Assembly (NCBI RefSeq): GCF_002902905.1 | Contig: NZ_CP026124.1 | Coordinates: 4,712,001 to 4,776,000 of the forward strand | DNA length: 64,000 bases | Direction of reading: 5' to 3' | Source of the DNA: Achromobacter sp. AONIH1 | GTDB taxonomy: Bacteria > Pseudomonadota > Gammaproteobacteria > Burkholderiales > Burkholderiaceae_B | Shown: positions 8,915 through 17,716 of the stretch, piece by piece | Numbering within the stretch: position 1 is the first letter of the stretch | Layout of the letters: each line of letters begins with the position of its first letter | Position numbers and translations under genes: made by a program | Notes under the pieces: generated by a model | Databases searched by the model: none | Told to the model about the DNA's origin: nothing | Seen by the model: only the letters and a program-made list of their open reading frames with translations

Positions 8915-9925
8915 ATGATCGACTACACGCCGGGCAAGCCCGACTTCAACATCCTGCGGCTGGGCCATATCGAGTACCTGGTCTCGGACCTGGCCCGCGC
9001 CCGCGACTTCTACGTGGATGTGGTGGGCCTGTTCGAGACCGAGTCCGACGCCGACCACGTCTACCTGCGCGCCATCGAGGACCGCGAGCATCACAGCGTG
9101 GTGCTGACGCGCTCGCCCTCTCCCGGCATCGGCCATTTCAGCTTCCGCGTTTCCTGCGCGGAAGACCTGGACCGCCTGGCGCACAAGTTCGCCGGCCTGG
9201 GCCTGCCCATGCGCTGGCTGGCGGCCGGCGAGGAACGCGGCCAGGGCCGCGCGCTGCGCGTGCAGGATCCGTTCGGCTTCCAGGTCGAGTACTACGCGCA
9301 CATGGAACAGGCGCCCTGGCTGCTGCAGCAATACCATCTGCACCGCCACGGCTGCCCCACCCGGCTCGATCACCTGAACGTGCTGATGCCCGACGCGCAG
9401 GCCGGCTTCGACTGGTACACGCGCGAGCTGGGCTTCTACTGCTCCGAATTCACCGCCTCGGCCCCACCCGAGGAACGCGTGTGGGCCAGCTGGCTGTACC
9501 GCAAGGCCACCATCCACGACATCGCCGTGATGACGGGCAAGGGCCCGAGCGTGCACCACGCGGGCTTCTCGCTGATGGAGCCCATGGGCGTGATCCGCGC
9601 CTGCGACGCGCTGGCCGCCGCCGGCTACGCCGACAACATCGAGCGCGGCCCGGCCCGCCACGGCATTTCCAACGCACTGTTCGTCTATGTGCGCGACCCC
9701 GACGGCAACCGCTTCGAACTCTACACCGGCGACTACCTGACCGTGGACCGCGACCAGGCGCCCAAGCGCTGGGAACTGGACAACCCGCGCCGCCAGAGCC
9801 TGTGGGGTCCGCCGCCGCCGCGCCGCTGGTACGAGGAATCCATGACCGTGGCCGCGCTGGCCGACGGCAGCCCGCAGCCGGTGTCCGACCCGATCACCCG
9901 CGCCATCCCCACCTATATCGACTGA
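8915..9925 (+). CDS. Extradiol ring-cleavage dioxygenase, homoprotocatechuate 2,3-dioxygenase type
   Basis: Type I (VOC fold) extradiol dioxygenase of 336 residues that opens a catechol- or aminophenol-like ring using Fe(II) or Mn(II). The start is the ATG at 8915, preceded by GGAGACAGGAA. It resembles the 3,4-dihydroxyphenylacetate 2,3-dioxygenases of Brevibacterium/Arthrobacter throughout. The metal ligands are His153 (RLDHLN), His214 or 215 (VHHAGF) and Glu268 (NRFELY); the catalytic acid His201 (TIHDIA), His249 (ARHGIS) and Tyr258 are also present. It heads an operon with two Rid proteins and an aldehyde dehydrogenase. The Rid proteins make a nitrogen-bearing substrate (aminophenol type) a real alternative to a plain catechol. 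Confidence 0.88.
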   Translation: MIDYTPGKPDFNILRLGHIEYLVSDLARARDFYVDVVGLFETESDADHVYLRAIEDREHHSVVLTRSPSPGIGHFSFRVSCAEDLDRLAHKFAGLGLPMRWLAAGEERGQGRALRVQDPFGFQVEYYAHMEQAPWLLQQYHLHRHGCPTRLDHLNVLMPDAQAGFDWYTRELGFYCSEFTASAPPEERVWASWLYRKATIHDIAVMTGKGPSVHHAGFSLMEPMGVIRACDALAAAGYADNIERGPARHGISNALFVYVRDPDGNRFELYTGDYLTVDRDQAPKRWELDNPRRQSLWGPPPPRRWYEESMTVAALADGSPQPVSDPITRAIPTYID

Positions 9926-9951
9926 CCCGCCCCGCCCGCAGGATTTCCGCC

Positions 9952-10347
9952 ATGAACCGACACGTCATCGTCCCGCCCACCGGCCTGCTGCCGCACCGGC
10001 CGTACTCGCCCGCCATCCAGGTCGACCGCCTGCTGTTCGTCTCGGGCCACACCGGCTCCGATCCCGTCACGCGCGCCTTCTCGGACGACATCACCGAGCA
10101 GACCGAGCTGGCCTTCCGCAACATCCAGTCCGTGATCGAGGCCGCCGGCGGCCGCATGGCCGACGTGGCCAAGGCCACCGTCTTCATGACCGACATGGAC
10201 GCCGACTTCCAGGCGATGAACGCGGTGTTCAAGCGCGTCTTCCCCGACCAGCCGCCGGCCCGCTCCACCGTGGGCGTGGCCCATCTGGCCCGGCCCGGCC
10301 TGAAGGTCGAGATCGAAGTCGTGGCCGTGATCGGCTCGGCCGGCTGA
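9952..10347 (+). CDS. RidA family deaminase (YjgF/YER057c/UK114), copy 1
   Basis: 131 residues from the ATG at 9952 (AGGA site upstream). Rid-fold protein with the catalytic/substrate-binding Arg104 (PPARSTVG) and Glu120 (LKVEIEV) of active RidA-type enzymes, which hydrolyse imines and enamines. 2-Aminomuconate deaminase belongs to this family, so in a ring-cleavage operon the protein may remove ammonia from a ring-opened product. It is 26 bases after the dioxygenase and 22 bases before a second Rid gene. Which of the two is the pathway deaminase cannot be told. Confidence 0.88.
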   Translation: MNRHVIVPPTGLLPHRPYSPAIQVDRLLFVSGHTGSDPVTRAFSDDITEQTELAFRNIQSVIEAAGGRMADVAKATVFMTDMDADFQAMNAVFKRVFPDQPPARSTVGVAHLARPGLKVEIEVVAVIGSAG

Positions 10348-10369
10348 CGCGCGCCCCGGGGAAGCCGCC

Positions 10370-10747
10370 ATGGAAAAACAGCTCATCGGCCGCGATGCCG
10401 GCCTGCCTCACTCGCCCGCCGTGGTCTGGCGCGACCTGGTGTTCGTCTCGGGCCAGGTGGGCTTTCTGCCCGGCACCCGCGAATTCGAGCCCGGCATCGA
10501 GGCCCAGACGCGCCAGGCGCTGCAGAACGTGCTGGACCTGCTGGCCGCTTCCGGCTGCGAGGCCGATGGCGTGTTGCAGATGACGGTGCACATGACCGAC
10601 ATGATCGGCGAGTTCGCCGCCATGAACGCGGTGTTCCGCGAGTTCTTTCCCGACCGCCCGCCCAGCCGCACCACGGTCGGCATCTCCCACCTGGGCCGGC
10701 CCGGCCTGAAGATCGAGATCGACGCCATCGCCGCGCGCGGCGCCTGA
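10370..10747 (+). CDS. RidA family deaminase, copy 2
   Basis: 125 residues, a paralogue of the preceding gene. Both carry TDM motifs and the core [AS]R[ST]TVG[VI][AS]HL with Arg100 and Glu116 here. The N-terminus is shorter and differs (MEKQLIGRDAGLPHSPAVV), so the active-site entrance is probably different. Family function is hydrolysis of reactive enamines/imines; some members are dedicated pathway deaminases. A single-step duplication followed by divergence is likely. Confidence 0.87.
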   Translation: MEKQLIGRDAGLPHSPAVVWRDLVFVSGQVGFLPGTREFEPGIEAQTRQALQNVLDLLAASGCEADGVLQMTVHMTDMIGEFAAMNAVFREFFPDRPPSRTTVGISHLGRPGLKIEIDAIAARGA

Positions 10748-10794
10748 GCTTGCCGATTCCCCTTCTCATCCCTCCCGAACAAGAGAACGCAGTG

Positions 10795-12252
10795 ATGATC
10801 CCTCACCTGATCGACGGCAAGCCCGTCGAAAGCCCGTCCGCGCTGGAAAACATCAATCCCGCCACCGGCGAGGTGCTGGCCGAAGTCGCGCTGGGCGGCG
10901 AACGCGAAGTCGCCCTGGCCGTGGCCGCCGCCAAGGAAGCCTTTCCCAAGTGGGCCGGCCTGCCGGCCAGGGAGCGCGCCCGCATCATGCGCCGCCTGGG
11001 CGACCTGATCGAGCGCCACGTGCCCGAGCTGGCCGAACTGGAGACCGACGACACCGGCCTGCCCATCCACCAGACCTCGAAGCAGCTGATCCCGCGCGCC
11101 AGCGAGAACTTCTATTTCTTTTCCGAAGTCGCCACGCGCATCAACGGCCAGACCTTCCCGGTCGATTCGACCATGCTCAACTACACGCTGCTGCAGCCGG
11201 TGGGCGTGTGCGGGCTGATCTCGCCCTGGAACGTGCCGCTGATGACGGCCACCTGGAAGGTGGCGCCTTGCCTGGCGCTGGGCAACACCGCGGTGCTGAA
11301 GATGTCGGAGCTGTCGCCCATGACCGCCGACCGGCTCGGCCGGCTGGCGCTGGAGGCCGGCGTGCCCAAAGGCGTGCTCAACATCGTGCATGGCCATGGC
11401 TCGGAAGCCGGCGACGCGCTGGTGCGCCATCCCGACGTGCGCACCATTTCCTTCACAGGCGGCACCGCCACCGGCCAGCGCATCGCCGAACGCGCCGGCA
11501 TCAAGCGGCTGTCGATGGAGCTGGGCGGCAAGTCGCCCGTGCTGGTGTTCGAGGACGCCGACCAGCAGCGCGCGCTGGACGCGGCGCTGTTCACCATCTT
11601 CTCGATCAACGGCGAACGCTGCACCGCCGGCTCGCGCGTCTTCGTGCAGCGCTCGATCTACGACCGCTTCGCCCGCGAGTTCGCCGAGCGCGCCGCGCGC
11701 CTGATCGTGGGCGACCCGCGCGACCCGGACACCAACGTGGGCTCGATGATCACGCGCCAGCATTGGGAGAAGGTCACCGGCTACATCGAGATCGGCCGCC
11801 GCGAAGGCGCCGTGGTGGCGGCCGGCGGCGGCGTGCCGGCCGGGCTGCCGGCGCGCGTGGCCAAGGGCAACTTCGTGCAGCCCACCGTGCTCACCGGCGT
11901 GGACAACCGCATGCGCGTGGCGCAGGAAGAGATCTTCGGTCCGGTGGTCTGTCTGATTCCCTTCGACGACGAGGACGAGGGCCTGCGGCTGGCCAACGAC
12001 AGCCGCTACGGGCTGGCTTCCTACGTCTGGACCCAGGACGTGGGCAAGGCCCACCGGCTGGCGCGCGGCATCGAGGCCGGCATGGTCTTCGTCAACAGCC
12101 AGAACGTGCGCGACCTGCGCCAGCCCTTCGGCGGCATCAAGGACTCGGGCGTGGGCCGCGAGGGCGGCGACGCCAGCCTGGAGACCTTCTGCGAGATGAA
12201 GAACGTCTGCATCTCGATGGGCAGCCACCCCATTCCGCGCTGGGGCGTGTGA
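10795..12252 (+). CDS. Aldehyde dehydrogenase, muconate-semialdehyde type
   Basis: NAD(P)+-dependent aldehyde dehydrogenase, 485 residues from the ATG at 10795. The active site is complete: Asn146 (SPWNVPLM), Glu242 (SMELGGKSP) and Cys276 (NGERCTAGS). The overall form, especially FSINGERCTAGSRVFVQ and the C-terminal GGIKDSGVGREGG, is that of 5-carboxymethyl-2-hydroxymuconate semialdehyde dehydrogenase (HpaE) and 2-aminomuconate semialdehyde dehydrogenase. It lies behind the dioxygenase, so it likely oxidises the semialdehyde that ring cleavage produces. Later steps of a meta-cleavage route (decarboxylase, hydratase, aldolase) are not in the window. Confidence 0.9.
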   Translation: MIPHLIDGKPVESPSALENINPATGEVLAEVALGGEREVALAVAAAKEAFPKWAGLPARERARIMRRLGDLIERHVPELAELETDDTGLPIHQTSKQLIPRASENFYFFSEVATRINGQTFPVDSTMLNYTLLQPVGVCGLISPWNVPLMTATWKVAPCLALGNTAVLKMSELSPMTADRLGRLALEAGVPKGVLNIVHGHGSEAGDALVRHPDVRTISFTGGTATGQRIAERAGIKRLSMELGGKSPVLVFEDADQQRALDAALFTIFSINGERCTAGSRVFVQRSIYDRFAREFAERAARLIVGDPRDPDTNVGSMITRQHWEKVTGYIEIGRREGAVVAAGGGVPAGLPARVAKGNFVQPTVLTGVDNRMRVAQEEIFGPVVCLIPFDDEDEGLRLANDSRYGLASYVWTQDVGKAHRLARGIEAGMVFVNSQNVRDLRQPFGGIKDSGVGREGGDASLETFCEMKNVCISMGSHPIPRWGV

Positions 12253-12284
12253 CGCCCGGGGCGGCCCGCCCCAACCCTGCCGGA

Positions 12285-12306
12285 CCCGGCCGCGCGCGCG
12301 GCCGGG
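12285..12306. terminator. 22-bp perfect GC palindrome after the dioxygenase operon
   Basis: CCCGGCCGCG followed directly by its reverse complement, extending over 22 bases, lies 33 bases after the aldehyde dehydrogenase stop. It has no T tract; it may still end or pause transcription before the promoter of the next gene. Confidence 0.35.
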
Positions 12307-12323
12307 CCGCTGCTCGCCAACCG

Positions 12324-12329
12324 TATAAT
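12324..12329 (+). promoter_or_regulatory. -10 element of the Crp/Fnr gene
   Basis: A perfect TATAAT lies 42 bases before the GTG start of the Crp/Fnr gene. No convincing -35 hexamer is seen 16-18 bases upstream, where the sequence is part of a GC palindrome. Confidence 0.5.
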
Positions 12330-12371
12330 CCGGAGGCATACAAGAACGACAGACACACACCAAGGGAAAAC

Positions 12372-13079
12372 GTGGCCAAACAAGCGAATGGCCCGGCGCG
12401 TCACGTCGCCGTCGAGACCTGGCTGCCCCAGGGCGAACAGGCCGCCTACCTGCGCTCGCTGAGCCACCTGGGCCAGCCCGTCACGCTGCCCAGCGGCGCC
12501 AGCCTCTTCAACCAGGGCCAGGTCGACGACCTGTTCTACGTGATCGTGACCGGCAAGGTCCATGTCCACATGCTCAGCGAGGACGGCCATGAGTCCATCC
12601 TCAACATCATGGGGCCGGGCAGCCTGATCGGCGAGGCCGCCGCCTTCCTCAAGCAGCCGCGCTACTCCAGCGCGCGCGCCATCGAGGACAGCTCCCTGCT
12701 GCGCTTCGAGACCGGACGCATCCCCGACCTGGTGCGGCAGGACCCTGATTTCGCGCTGGCCCTGATCTACCTGCTCAGCGTCAAGCAGCGCCAGATGGTG
12801 GCGCGCCTGCGCCAGGCCACCTTCGATTCGCCCGAGCAGCGCGTGATCCGCTTCCTGGACCAGTTCCGCCAGACCCACCAGGACGCCTGCGCCGAGGGCG
12901 CGCCCATCACGGTCAACCTGACACATGAGCAGATCGGCAGCCTGGTCGACCTGTCCCGCGTCACGGTCACGCGCGTGCTGAACCGCCTCAAGCGCGACGG
13001 GCTGCTGGACCTGGACGGCAAGAAGATCATGCTGGCCGAGGGTTTCTCGGAGCGCGTGCGCGGCGAATACGCACCCTGA
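12372..13079 (+). CDS. Crp/Fnr family transcriptional regulator
   Basis: 235 residues from a GTG start at 12372 (GGGAAAAC upstream). The cyclic-nucleotide-binding-like domain covers about residues 35-150 (LFNQGQVDDLFYVIVTGKVHV, GSLIGEAAAFL). The helix-turn-helix near residues 185-210 reads LTHEQIGSLVDLSRVTVTRVLNRL; it keeps the conserved final Arg but has Val where CRP has Glu181, so its operator should differ from the CRP site. No N-terminal cysteine cluster is present, so it is not an oxygen-sensing FNR. It is the last gene of the catabolic cluster and the natural candidate to bind the two TGTATC-N4-GATACA sites; that link is inference. Confidence 0.9.
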   Translation: MAKQANGPARHVAVETWLPQGEQAAYLRSLSHLGQPVTLPSGASLFNQGQVDDLFYVIVTGKVHVHMLSEDGHESILNIMGPGSLIGEAAAFLKQPRYSSARAIEDSSLLRFETGRIPDLVRQDPDFALALIYLLSVKQRQMVARLRQATFDSPEQRVIRFLDQFRQTHQDACAEGAPITVNLTHEQIGSLVDLSRVTVTRVLNRLKRDGLLDLDGKKIMLAEGFSERVRGEYAP

Positions 13080-13085
13080 CGGACC

Positions 13086-13109
13086 GGCCGGCTCCCGGGC
13101 AGGCCGGCC
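13086..13109. terminator. Hairpin between convergent genes
   Basis: GGCCGGC (13086-13092) pairs with GCCGGCC (13103-13109) across a 10-nt loop, in the 39-bp gap between the stops of the Crp/Fnr gene and the esterase gene. It has no T tract; it may serve both directions. Confidence 0.35.
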
Positions 13110-13118
13110 CGCGCCGGT

Positions 13119-13823
13119 TCAATGCACGGTGGTGCCGTCCGGCGGGCTCTGGTCCAGCCCCAGCGCCGCTTCCCAGCTGCGCAGCGGCACGCAGGTCTGC
13201 AGGCGCACGATGGCGCGCTGGATCAGCGCCGGATGCAGCTCGTGCCCCAGGCCGGTGGCCACGTCGATGGTGGAATCGCCATGCAGCTCGTTCAGCCGGG
13301 CCTGCGCCGCCTGGATGAGCGCCACGTCCATGACCGGATCGGCCGAGCCATGCAGCAGGTGCAGCGTGGTGTAGCGCGGCGCGGTCCTGGGCAGTTCGGC
13401 GTAGCGCCCCGAGAACGCCATCACGCGGCCGGCCATGCCGTCATGCGCCTGCACCAGCTCCAGCGCCATGATGGCGCCCTGCGAGAAGCCGGCCAGGGCC
13501 GTGTCCGATTGCAGCAGGCCGAAGCGTTGCTGCGCCTGCTGCACATAGGCGGCCAGCGCCGGCAATGCCGCCGCCACCCGCGCGGGACGGTTTTCCTCGG
13601 TCACGCCGCGCACCGAGAACCACTGGCGGCCGGCGCCGCCGCCATCGAAGGGCTCGAAGCCTTCAGGGATCAGCACCGCAGCCGTGGGAAAGGCGGCGCG
13701 CACCGCGTCGGCCAGCGGCAGCAGGCTGTCCGGCGTGCCGCCGACCCCGTGCAGCAGGATGAACAGCTGGCGCACGTCCACGCCCGGCTCGGGCAGAAAT
13801 TCGATTTGAGGGGAATGGGCCAT
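13119..13823 (-). CDS. Carboxylesterase/phospholipase family hydrolase (YpfH-like)
   Basis: Serine hydrolase of the alpha/beta fold, 234 residues. The oxyanion segment LLHGVGGTPDSL, nucleophile Ser114 in GFSQG, Asp162 (HGSADPVMD) and His194 (GLGHELHP) form the triad of the phospholipase/carboxylesterase (Abhydrolase_2) family. There is no signal peptide, so it acts in the cytoplasm. Natural substrate unknown. It is divergent from lysP with a 247-bp gap and convergent with the Crp/Fnr gene, so it stands alone. Confidence 0.87.
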   Translation of the reverse strand: MAHSPQIEFLPEPGVDVRQLFILLHGVGGTPDSLLPLADAVRAAFPTAAVLIPEGFEPFDGGGAGRQWFSVRGVTEENRPARVAAALPALAAYVQQAQQRFGLLQSDTALAGFSQGAIMALELVQAHDGMAGRVMAFSGRYAELPRTAPRYTTLHLLHGSADPVMDVALIQAAQARLNELHGDSTIDVATGLGHELHPALIQRAIVRLQTCVPLRSWEAALGLDQSPPDGTTVH

Positions 13824-14070
13824 GATGCTGCTCCTGCGGGCGTGGGCGCGCGGCCGCGCCCGGAAATTCCGGACATTGTAAAATGCCGGGCTTTGCCGTC
13901 CAGCCCGGCGTCCGCGCCGCCTGGCGCGGCGCCCGTCCAGGACGCCAAGCGGCCTGGACCTTCAAGGCCACGGACTACAGTTCCCGCCCCCCTGGGCGAG
14001 GCGGAACCGGCCCCTGTCCGGCATCCACCCGATACGGCCCCTTGCAACAAATACCCCTGGCATTCCAACA

Positions 14071-15582
14071 ATGACGACACCGACGACAGATTCGGGGACC
14101 CCTGCGGGCAGCGCGAATCAGCTGCAGCGCGTGCTCAAGGCGCGCCACCTGACCATGATCGCGCTCGGCGGCGCCATCGGCACGGGCCTGTTCATCGCCT
14201 CCGGCGCGGCGATCGCCGAGGCCGGTCCCGGCGGCGCGCTGCTGGTCTACCTGGTGATCGGCCTGATGGTCTATTTCATCATGACCAGCCTGGGCGAACT
14301 GGCCACCTTCATGCCGGTGTCCGGCTCCTTCTGCACCTATGCCTCGCGCTACGTGGATCCGGGCTTCGGCTTCGCGCTGGGCTGGACCTTCTGGTTCAGC
14401 TGGGCCACCGTGGTGGCCGTGGACGTGGTGGCGGCGCAGCTGGTCATGGCCTACTGGTTCCCGGATTCGCCCGGATGGATCTGGAGCGTGGCCTTCCTGG
14501 CGCTGACCTTCGGCCTGAACGCCTTCTCGGCGCGCGGCTTCGGCGAATCCGAATACTGGTTCGCGCTGATCAAGGTCATCGCCGTGCTGTGCTTCATCGT
14601 CGTGGGCCTGGGCATGCTGGTCGGCATCATACACAGCGGCGACCAGATCGGCCTGGTCAACTGGAGCGTGGGCGACGCGCCCTTCGTCGGCAACTTCGCC
14701 ACCTGGGTGGGCGTGGCCATGGTGGTGGCCTATTCGTTCCAGGGCACCGAGCTGGTCGGCGTGGCCGCCGGCGAATCCGAAAACCCGCGCCGCAACGTGC
14801 CGCGCGCCATCAACCACGTGTTCTGGCGCATCCTGCTGTTCTACGTGCTGGCCATCCTGATCATCGGCCTGCTCATTCCCTATACCGATCCGCAACTGCT
14901 GCGCAACGAGGTCGGCGATATCGCCGTCAGCCCGTTCACGCTGGTGTTCCAGCACGCCGGCCTGCTGTCGGCGGCGACGGTCATGAACGCGGTCATCCTG
15001 ACCTCGGTGCTGTCGGCCGGCAACTCCGGCATGTACGCCGCCACGCGCATGCTGTTCAACATGGCCGTGGACGGCCAGGCGCCCGCCTTCTTCAAGCGCC
15101 TGACGCGCGGCGGCGTGCCGCTGCGCGCGCTGCTGGCCACCACCGTGCTGGCCTGCCTGTGCATGTTCAGCGTGGTCTACAGTCCCAAGGCGGTCTATAT
15201 CTGGCTGCTGAACTTCGCCGGCATGACCGAGTTCATCGTCTGGCTCAGCATCGCGGTCAGCCACTACCGCTTCCGCCAGGGCTATGTGAAACAGGGCTAC
15301 GACACCGCCGACCTGCCCTACAAGGCCGGCCTGTTCCCCTTCGGCCCGCTGCTGGCCTTCGTGCTGTGCCTGCTGGTGACGCTGGGCCAGAACTACCAGG
15401 CCTTCCTGGAACAGCGCATCGACTGGATCGGCGTGATCTCCACCTATCTGGCGATCCCGCTGTTCCTGGCCTTCTGGATCGGTCACCGGCTGCTGCGCAA
15501 GTCGCGCTGGATTCCCTACGCGGACATGCGCTACTACGGCGTGGACGCCAACGGCGCGCCGCCGCCCGCCGCGCGTTCCTGA
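14071..15582 (+). CDS. lysP: Lysine-specific permease
   Basis: Inner-membrane amino-acid:proton symporter of the APC superfamily, 503 residues with 12 predicted membrane segments. It follows E. coli LysP closely along its length: HLTMIALGGAIGTGLFIASG, GFALGWTFWFSW, GVAMVVAYSFQGTELVGVAAGESENP, IAVSPFTLVFQHAGLLSAA and LPYKAGLFPFGP are near-identical blocks. The start at 14071 gives a short cytoplasmic N-terminus. The gene is single, with convergent trpA downstream. No lysine riboswitch-like leader is evident in the upstream gap. Confidence 0.9.
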   Translation: MTTPTTDSGTPAGSANQLQRVLKARHLTMIALGGAIGTGLFIASGAAIAEAGPGGALLVYLVIGLMVYFIMTSLGELATFMPVSGSFCTYASRYVDPGFGFALGWTFWFSWATVVAVDVVAAQLVMAYWFPDSPGWIWSVAFLALTFGLNAFSARGFGESEYWFALIKVIAVLCFIVVGLGMLVGIIHSGDQIGLVNWSVGDAPFVGNFATWVGVAMVVAYSFQGTELVGVAAGESENPRRNVPRAINHVFWRILLFYVLAILIIGLLIPYTDPQLLRNEVGDIAVSPFTLVFQHAGLLSAATVMNAVILTSVLSAGNSGMYAATRMLFNMAVDGQAPAFFKRLTRGGVPLRALLATTVLACLCMFSVVYSPKAVYIWLLNFAGMTEFIVWLSIAVSHYRFRQGYVKQGYDTADLPYKAGLFPFGPLLAFVLCLLVTLGQNYQAFLEQRIDWIGVISTYLAIPLFLAFWIGHRLLRKSRWIPYADMRYYGVDANGAPPPAARS

Positions 15583-15594
15583 CGCGTGCGCGGC

Positions 15595-15612
15595 CGCCCG
15601 GCATGCCGGGCG
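15595..15612. terminator. 18-bp perfect palindrome between lysP and trpA
   Basis: CGCCCGGCATGCCGGGCG fills the 39-bp gap between two convergent stop codons. It is a likely bidirectional terminator, although a T tract is lacking. Confidence 0.4.
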
Positions 15613-15621
15613 GGCCACCCT

Positions 15622-16422
15622 CTACTGCCGCAAGGCGCCGGCCAGCAGCCGCACTTCCTCCAGCGCGCCGGGCACGCCGCGCTCGGCCAGCACCTCGGCC
15701 AGCCGGGAACCGACCACCACCAGGTCGGCATGCCTGCCCACCACCCTGGCCTGCTTTGGTGTGCGCACGCCGAAACCCGCCGCCACCGGCAAGCCCGTAT
15801 GCGCGCGCACCTTGGCCAGCGCCCGGGCGATGCGGTCCTCGTCCGGCAGCTCGGCCCCGGTCGTGCCGGCCAGCATGATGTGATAGACGAAACCGCCCGC
15901 GTCGCGCAGCGTGTCGGCCAGCCGGGAATCCTCGGAGGTCGGCGCCGACATGCGGATCAGGTGCATCCCGTGCTCGCGCAACTGGCGGTCGATCTCGCCC
16001 GCGTGTTCCAGCGGCAGGTCGACCAGGATCAGCCCGTCCACGCCCGCCTCGCCCGCATCCCGGGCGAAGGCCGCGACGCCATGGCGCAGGATGGGATTGA
16101 GATAGCCCATCAGCACCACCGGCGTCCGGCTCTCCGTCTCGCGCAGGGCGCGCACCAGGGCCAGCGTGCGCTTCAAGGTCTGCCCGCCAGCCAGCGCGCG
16201 CGCATTGGCCTGCTGCAGGATCGGGCCGTCGGCCACCGGATCGCTGAACGGCATGCCCAGCTCGATCACGTCCGCGCCGGCCGCCGGCAGGCCGCGCAGC
16301 AGCGCCAGCGAAGCTTCCGGATCGGGGTCGCCCGCCGCGAAATAGGCGGCCAGGCCGCTGCGTCCGGCGCGGCGCAGCGCGCCGAGGGTATGGTCAAGCC
16401 GGTTCATGTGCTGCCTCGTCAT
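15622..16422 (-). CDS. trpA: Tryptophan synthase alpha chain
   Basis: Cleaves indole-3-glycerol phosphate to indole and glyceraldehyde 3-phosphate; the indole is passed to TrpB. 266 residues from the first ATG (16422), which overlaps trpB by 29 bases; the ATG at 16407 (MNRLDH) is equally possible. The catalytic pair Glu54 and Asp65 is present in [16 protein letters not shown]. Phosphate-binding loops are recognisable ([22 protein letters not shown]) but several normally invariant blocks deviate; for example [15 protein letters not shown] replaces the usual GFVYYVSRxGVTG. This suggests a divergent, possibly second, copy rather than the main trp operon gene. Confidence 0.88.
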   Translation of the reverse strand: MTRQHMNRLDHTLGALRRAGRSGLAAYFAAGDPDPEASLALLRGLPAAGADVIELGMPFSDPVADGPILQQANARALAGGQTLKRTLALVRALRETESRTPVVLMGYLNPILRHGVAAFARDAGEAGVDGLILVDLPLEHAGEIDRQLREHGMHLIRMSAPTSEDSRLADTLRDAGGFVYHIMLAGTTGAELPDEDRIARALAKVRAHTGLPVAAGFGVRTPKQARVVGRHADLVVVGSRLAEVLAERGVPGALEEVRLLAGALRQ

Positions 16423-17611
16423 ATTGGGTAACGGTGTCCAGGTCCTTGTCGCCGCGCCCGCTCAGGCACACGATCAGGATGTCGTCGGGCCGCATGCGGG
16501 GCGCGAGTTCGCGCGCATGAGCCAGCGCATGGGCGCTTTCCAGCGCCGGCAGGATGCCCTGCCGGCGGGTCAGCCAGTGGAAGGCGGACACGGCCTGCGC
16601 GTCGGTCACGGAGACATAGTCCACGCGCTTGCGGTCGTGCAGCAGCGCATGCTCCGGCCCCACGCCCGGGTAGTCCAGGCCCGCCGAGATCGAATGCGCA
16701 TTGATGATCTGGCCATCCTCGTCCTGCAGGTAATAGCTGTGGCAGCCGTGCAGCACGCCGGGGCAGCCGGCCCCCAGGCTGGCCGCGTGAGCGCCGCTGG
16801 CCAGGCCCAGCCCGCCCGCTTCCACGCCTATCATCCGCACGCCCGCATCGCCCAGGAAGGGATAGAAGAAGCCCAGCGCGTTCGAACCGCCGCCGACGCA
16901 GGCGACCATGGCATCCGGCAGGCGCCCGGTCCGGGCCAGGATCTGCTCGCGCGTCTCGTCGCCGATCACGCGCTGGAACTCGCGCACCAGCCAGGGATAG
17001 GGATGCGGGCCCGCGCCGGTGCCCAGCAGATAGTAGGTGTCGGCGACGTTGGCGATCCAGTCGCGCAGCGCCTCGTTCATCGCATCCTTCAGCGTCGCGG
17101 TGCCGGTATGGACGGCGCGCACCTGCGCGCCCAGCATGCGCATGCGGCGCACATTGACGGACTGGCGCGCCATGTCCTGCGCGCCCATGTAGACCACGCA
17201 TTGCAGGCCGTACAGCGCGCACACCGTCGCGGTGGCCACGCCATGCTGGCCCGCGCCGGTCTCGGCGATGATGCGGCGCTTGCCCATGCGGCGCGCCAGC
17301 AGGATCTGGCCCAGGCAGTTGTTTATCTTGTGGGCGCCGGTGTGGTTCAAGTCCTCGCGCTTCAGGTAGATGCGCGCCCCGCCCAGCTCGTCGGAAATGC
17401 CCTCGGCCAGAAACAACGGGCTGGGCCGGCCCACGTAATCGGCCAGCATGGCGCGGAAGGACCGCCAGAAGTCCGGATCCTCGCGCAGTGCGCGGAAGGC
17501 GCGTTCCAGTTCATCGAGGGCGGGGATGAGGGTTTCGGGCATGTAGCGCCCGCCATAGGGCCCGAATTGGCCATGGCGGTCGGGAATGTCCGGATGGGAA
17601 GCTGGCTGCAT
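16394..17611 (-). CDS. trpB: Tryptophan synthase beta chain
   Basis: PLP enzyme that joins indole and serine to make tryptophan, 405 residues (usual length ~400). Residues 15-25 ([14 protein letters not shown]) are the family N-terminus. His94-Lys95 in [11 protein letters not shown] holds the PLP lysine, and [15 protein letters not shown] is the PLP phosphate loop. Deviations from typical TrpB include [15 protein letters not shown] and [16 protein letters not shown]. It is first in a trpBA unit transcribed away from the LysR-type gene, the arrangement of Pseudomonas trpI-trpBA. Confidence 0.92.
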   Translation of the reverse strand: MQPASHPDIPDRHGQFGPYGGRYMPETLIPALDELERAFRALREDPDFWRSFRAMLADYVGRPSPLFLAEGISDELGGARIYLKREDLNHTGAHKINNCLGQILLARRMGKRRIIAETGAGQHGVATATVCALYGLQCVVYMGAQDMARQSVNVRRMRMLGAQVRAVHTGTATLKDAMNEALRDWIANVADTYYLLGTGAGPHPYPWLVREFQRVIGDETREQILARTGRLPDAMVACVGGGSNALGFFYPFLGDAGVRMIGVEAGGLGLASGAHAASLGAGCPGVLHGCHSYYLQDEDGQIINAHSISAGLDYPGVGPEHALLHDRKRVDYVSVTDAQAVSAFHWLTRRQGILPALESAHALAHARELAPRMRPDDILIVCLSGRGDKDLDTVTQYDEAAHEPA

Positions 17612-17690
17612 GAGTCACGGATTCCATTTGCGGTGCTGGCTCGGACGAGCCGGGATTTCCGTTTATGCTAGCTTTCATCAAACCAGTTTT

Positions 17691-17703
17691 AAATCAATGA
17701 TTT
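17691..17703. promoter_or_regulatory. Palindrome in the trpI-trpBA intergenic region
   Basis: AAATCA-A-TGATTT is a perfect 6-bp inverted repeat around one base, in an AT-rich stretch that contrasts with the surrounding GC-rich DNA. It lies between the divergent starts of trpB and the LysR gene and may be part of the shared promoter/operator. Confidence 0.4.
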
Positions 17704-17716
17704 GTTTATCATCAAT

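Noticed and set aside
13824..14070. Lysine riboswitch upstream of lysP
   Set aside because: The gap is short and GC-rich and shows none of the conserved multi-stem elements; no support.
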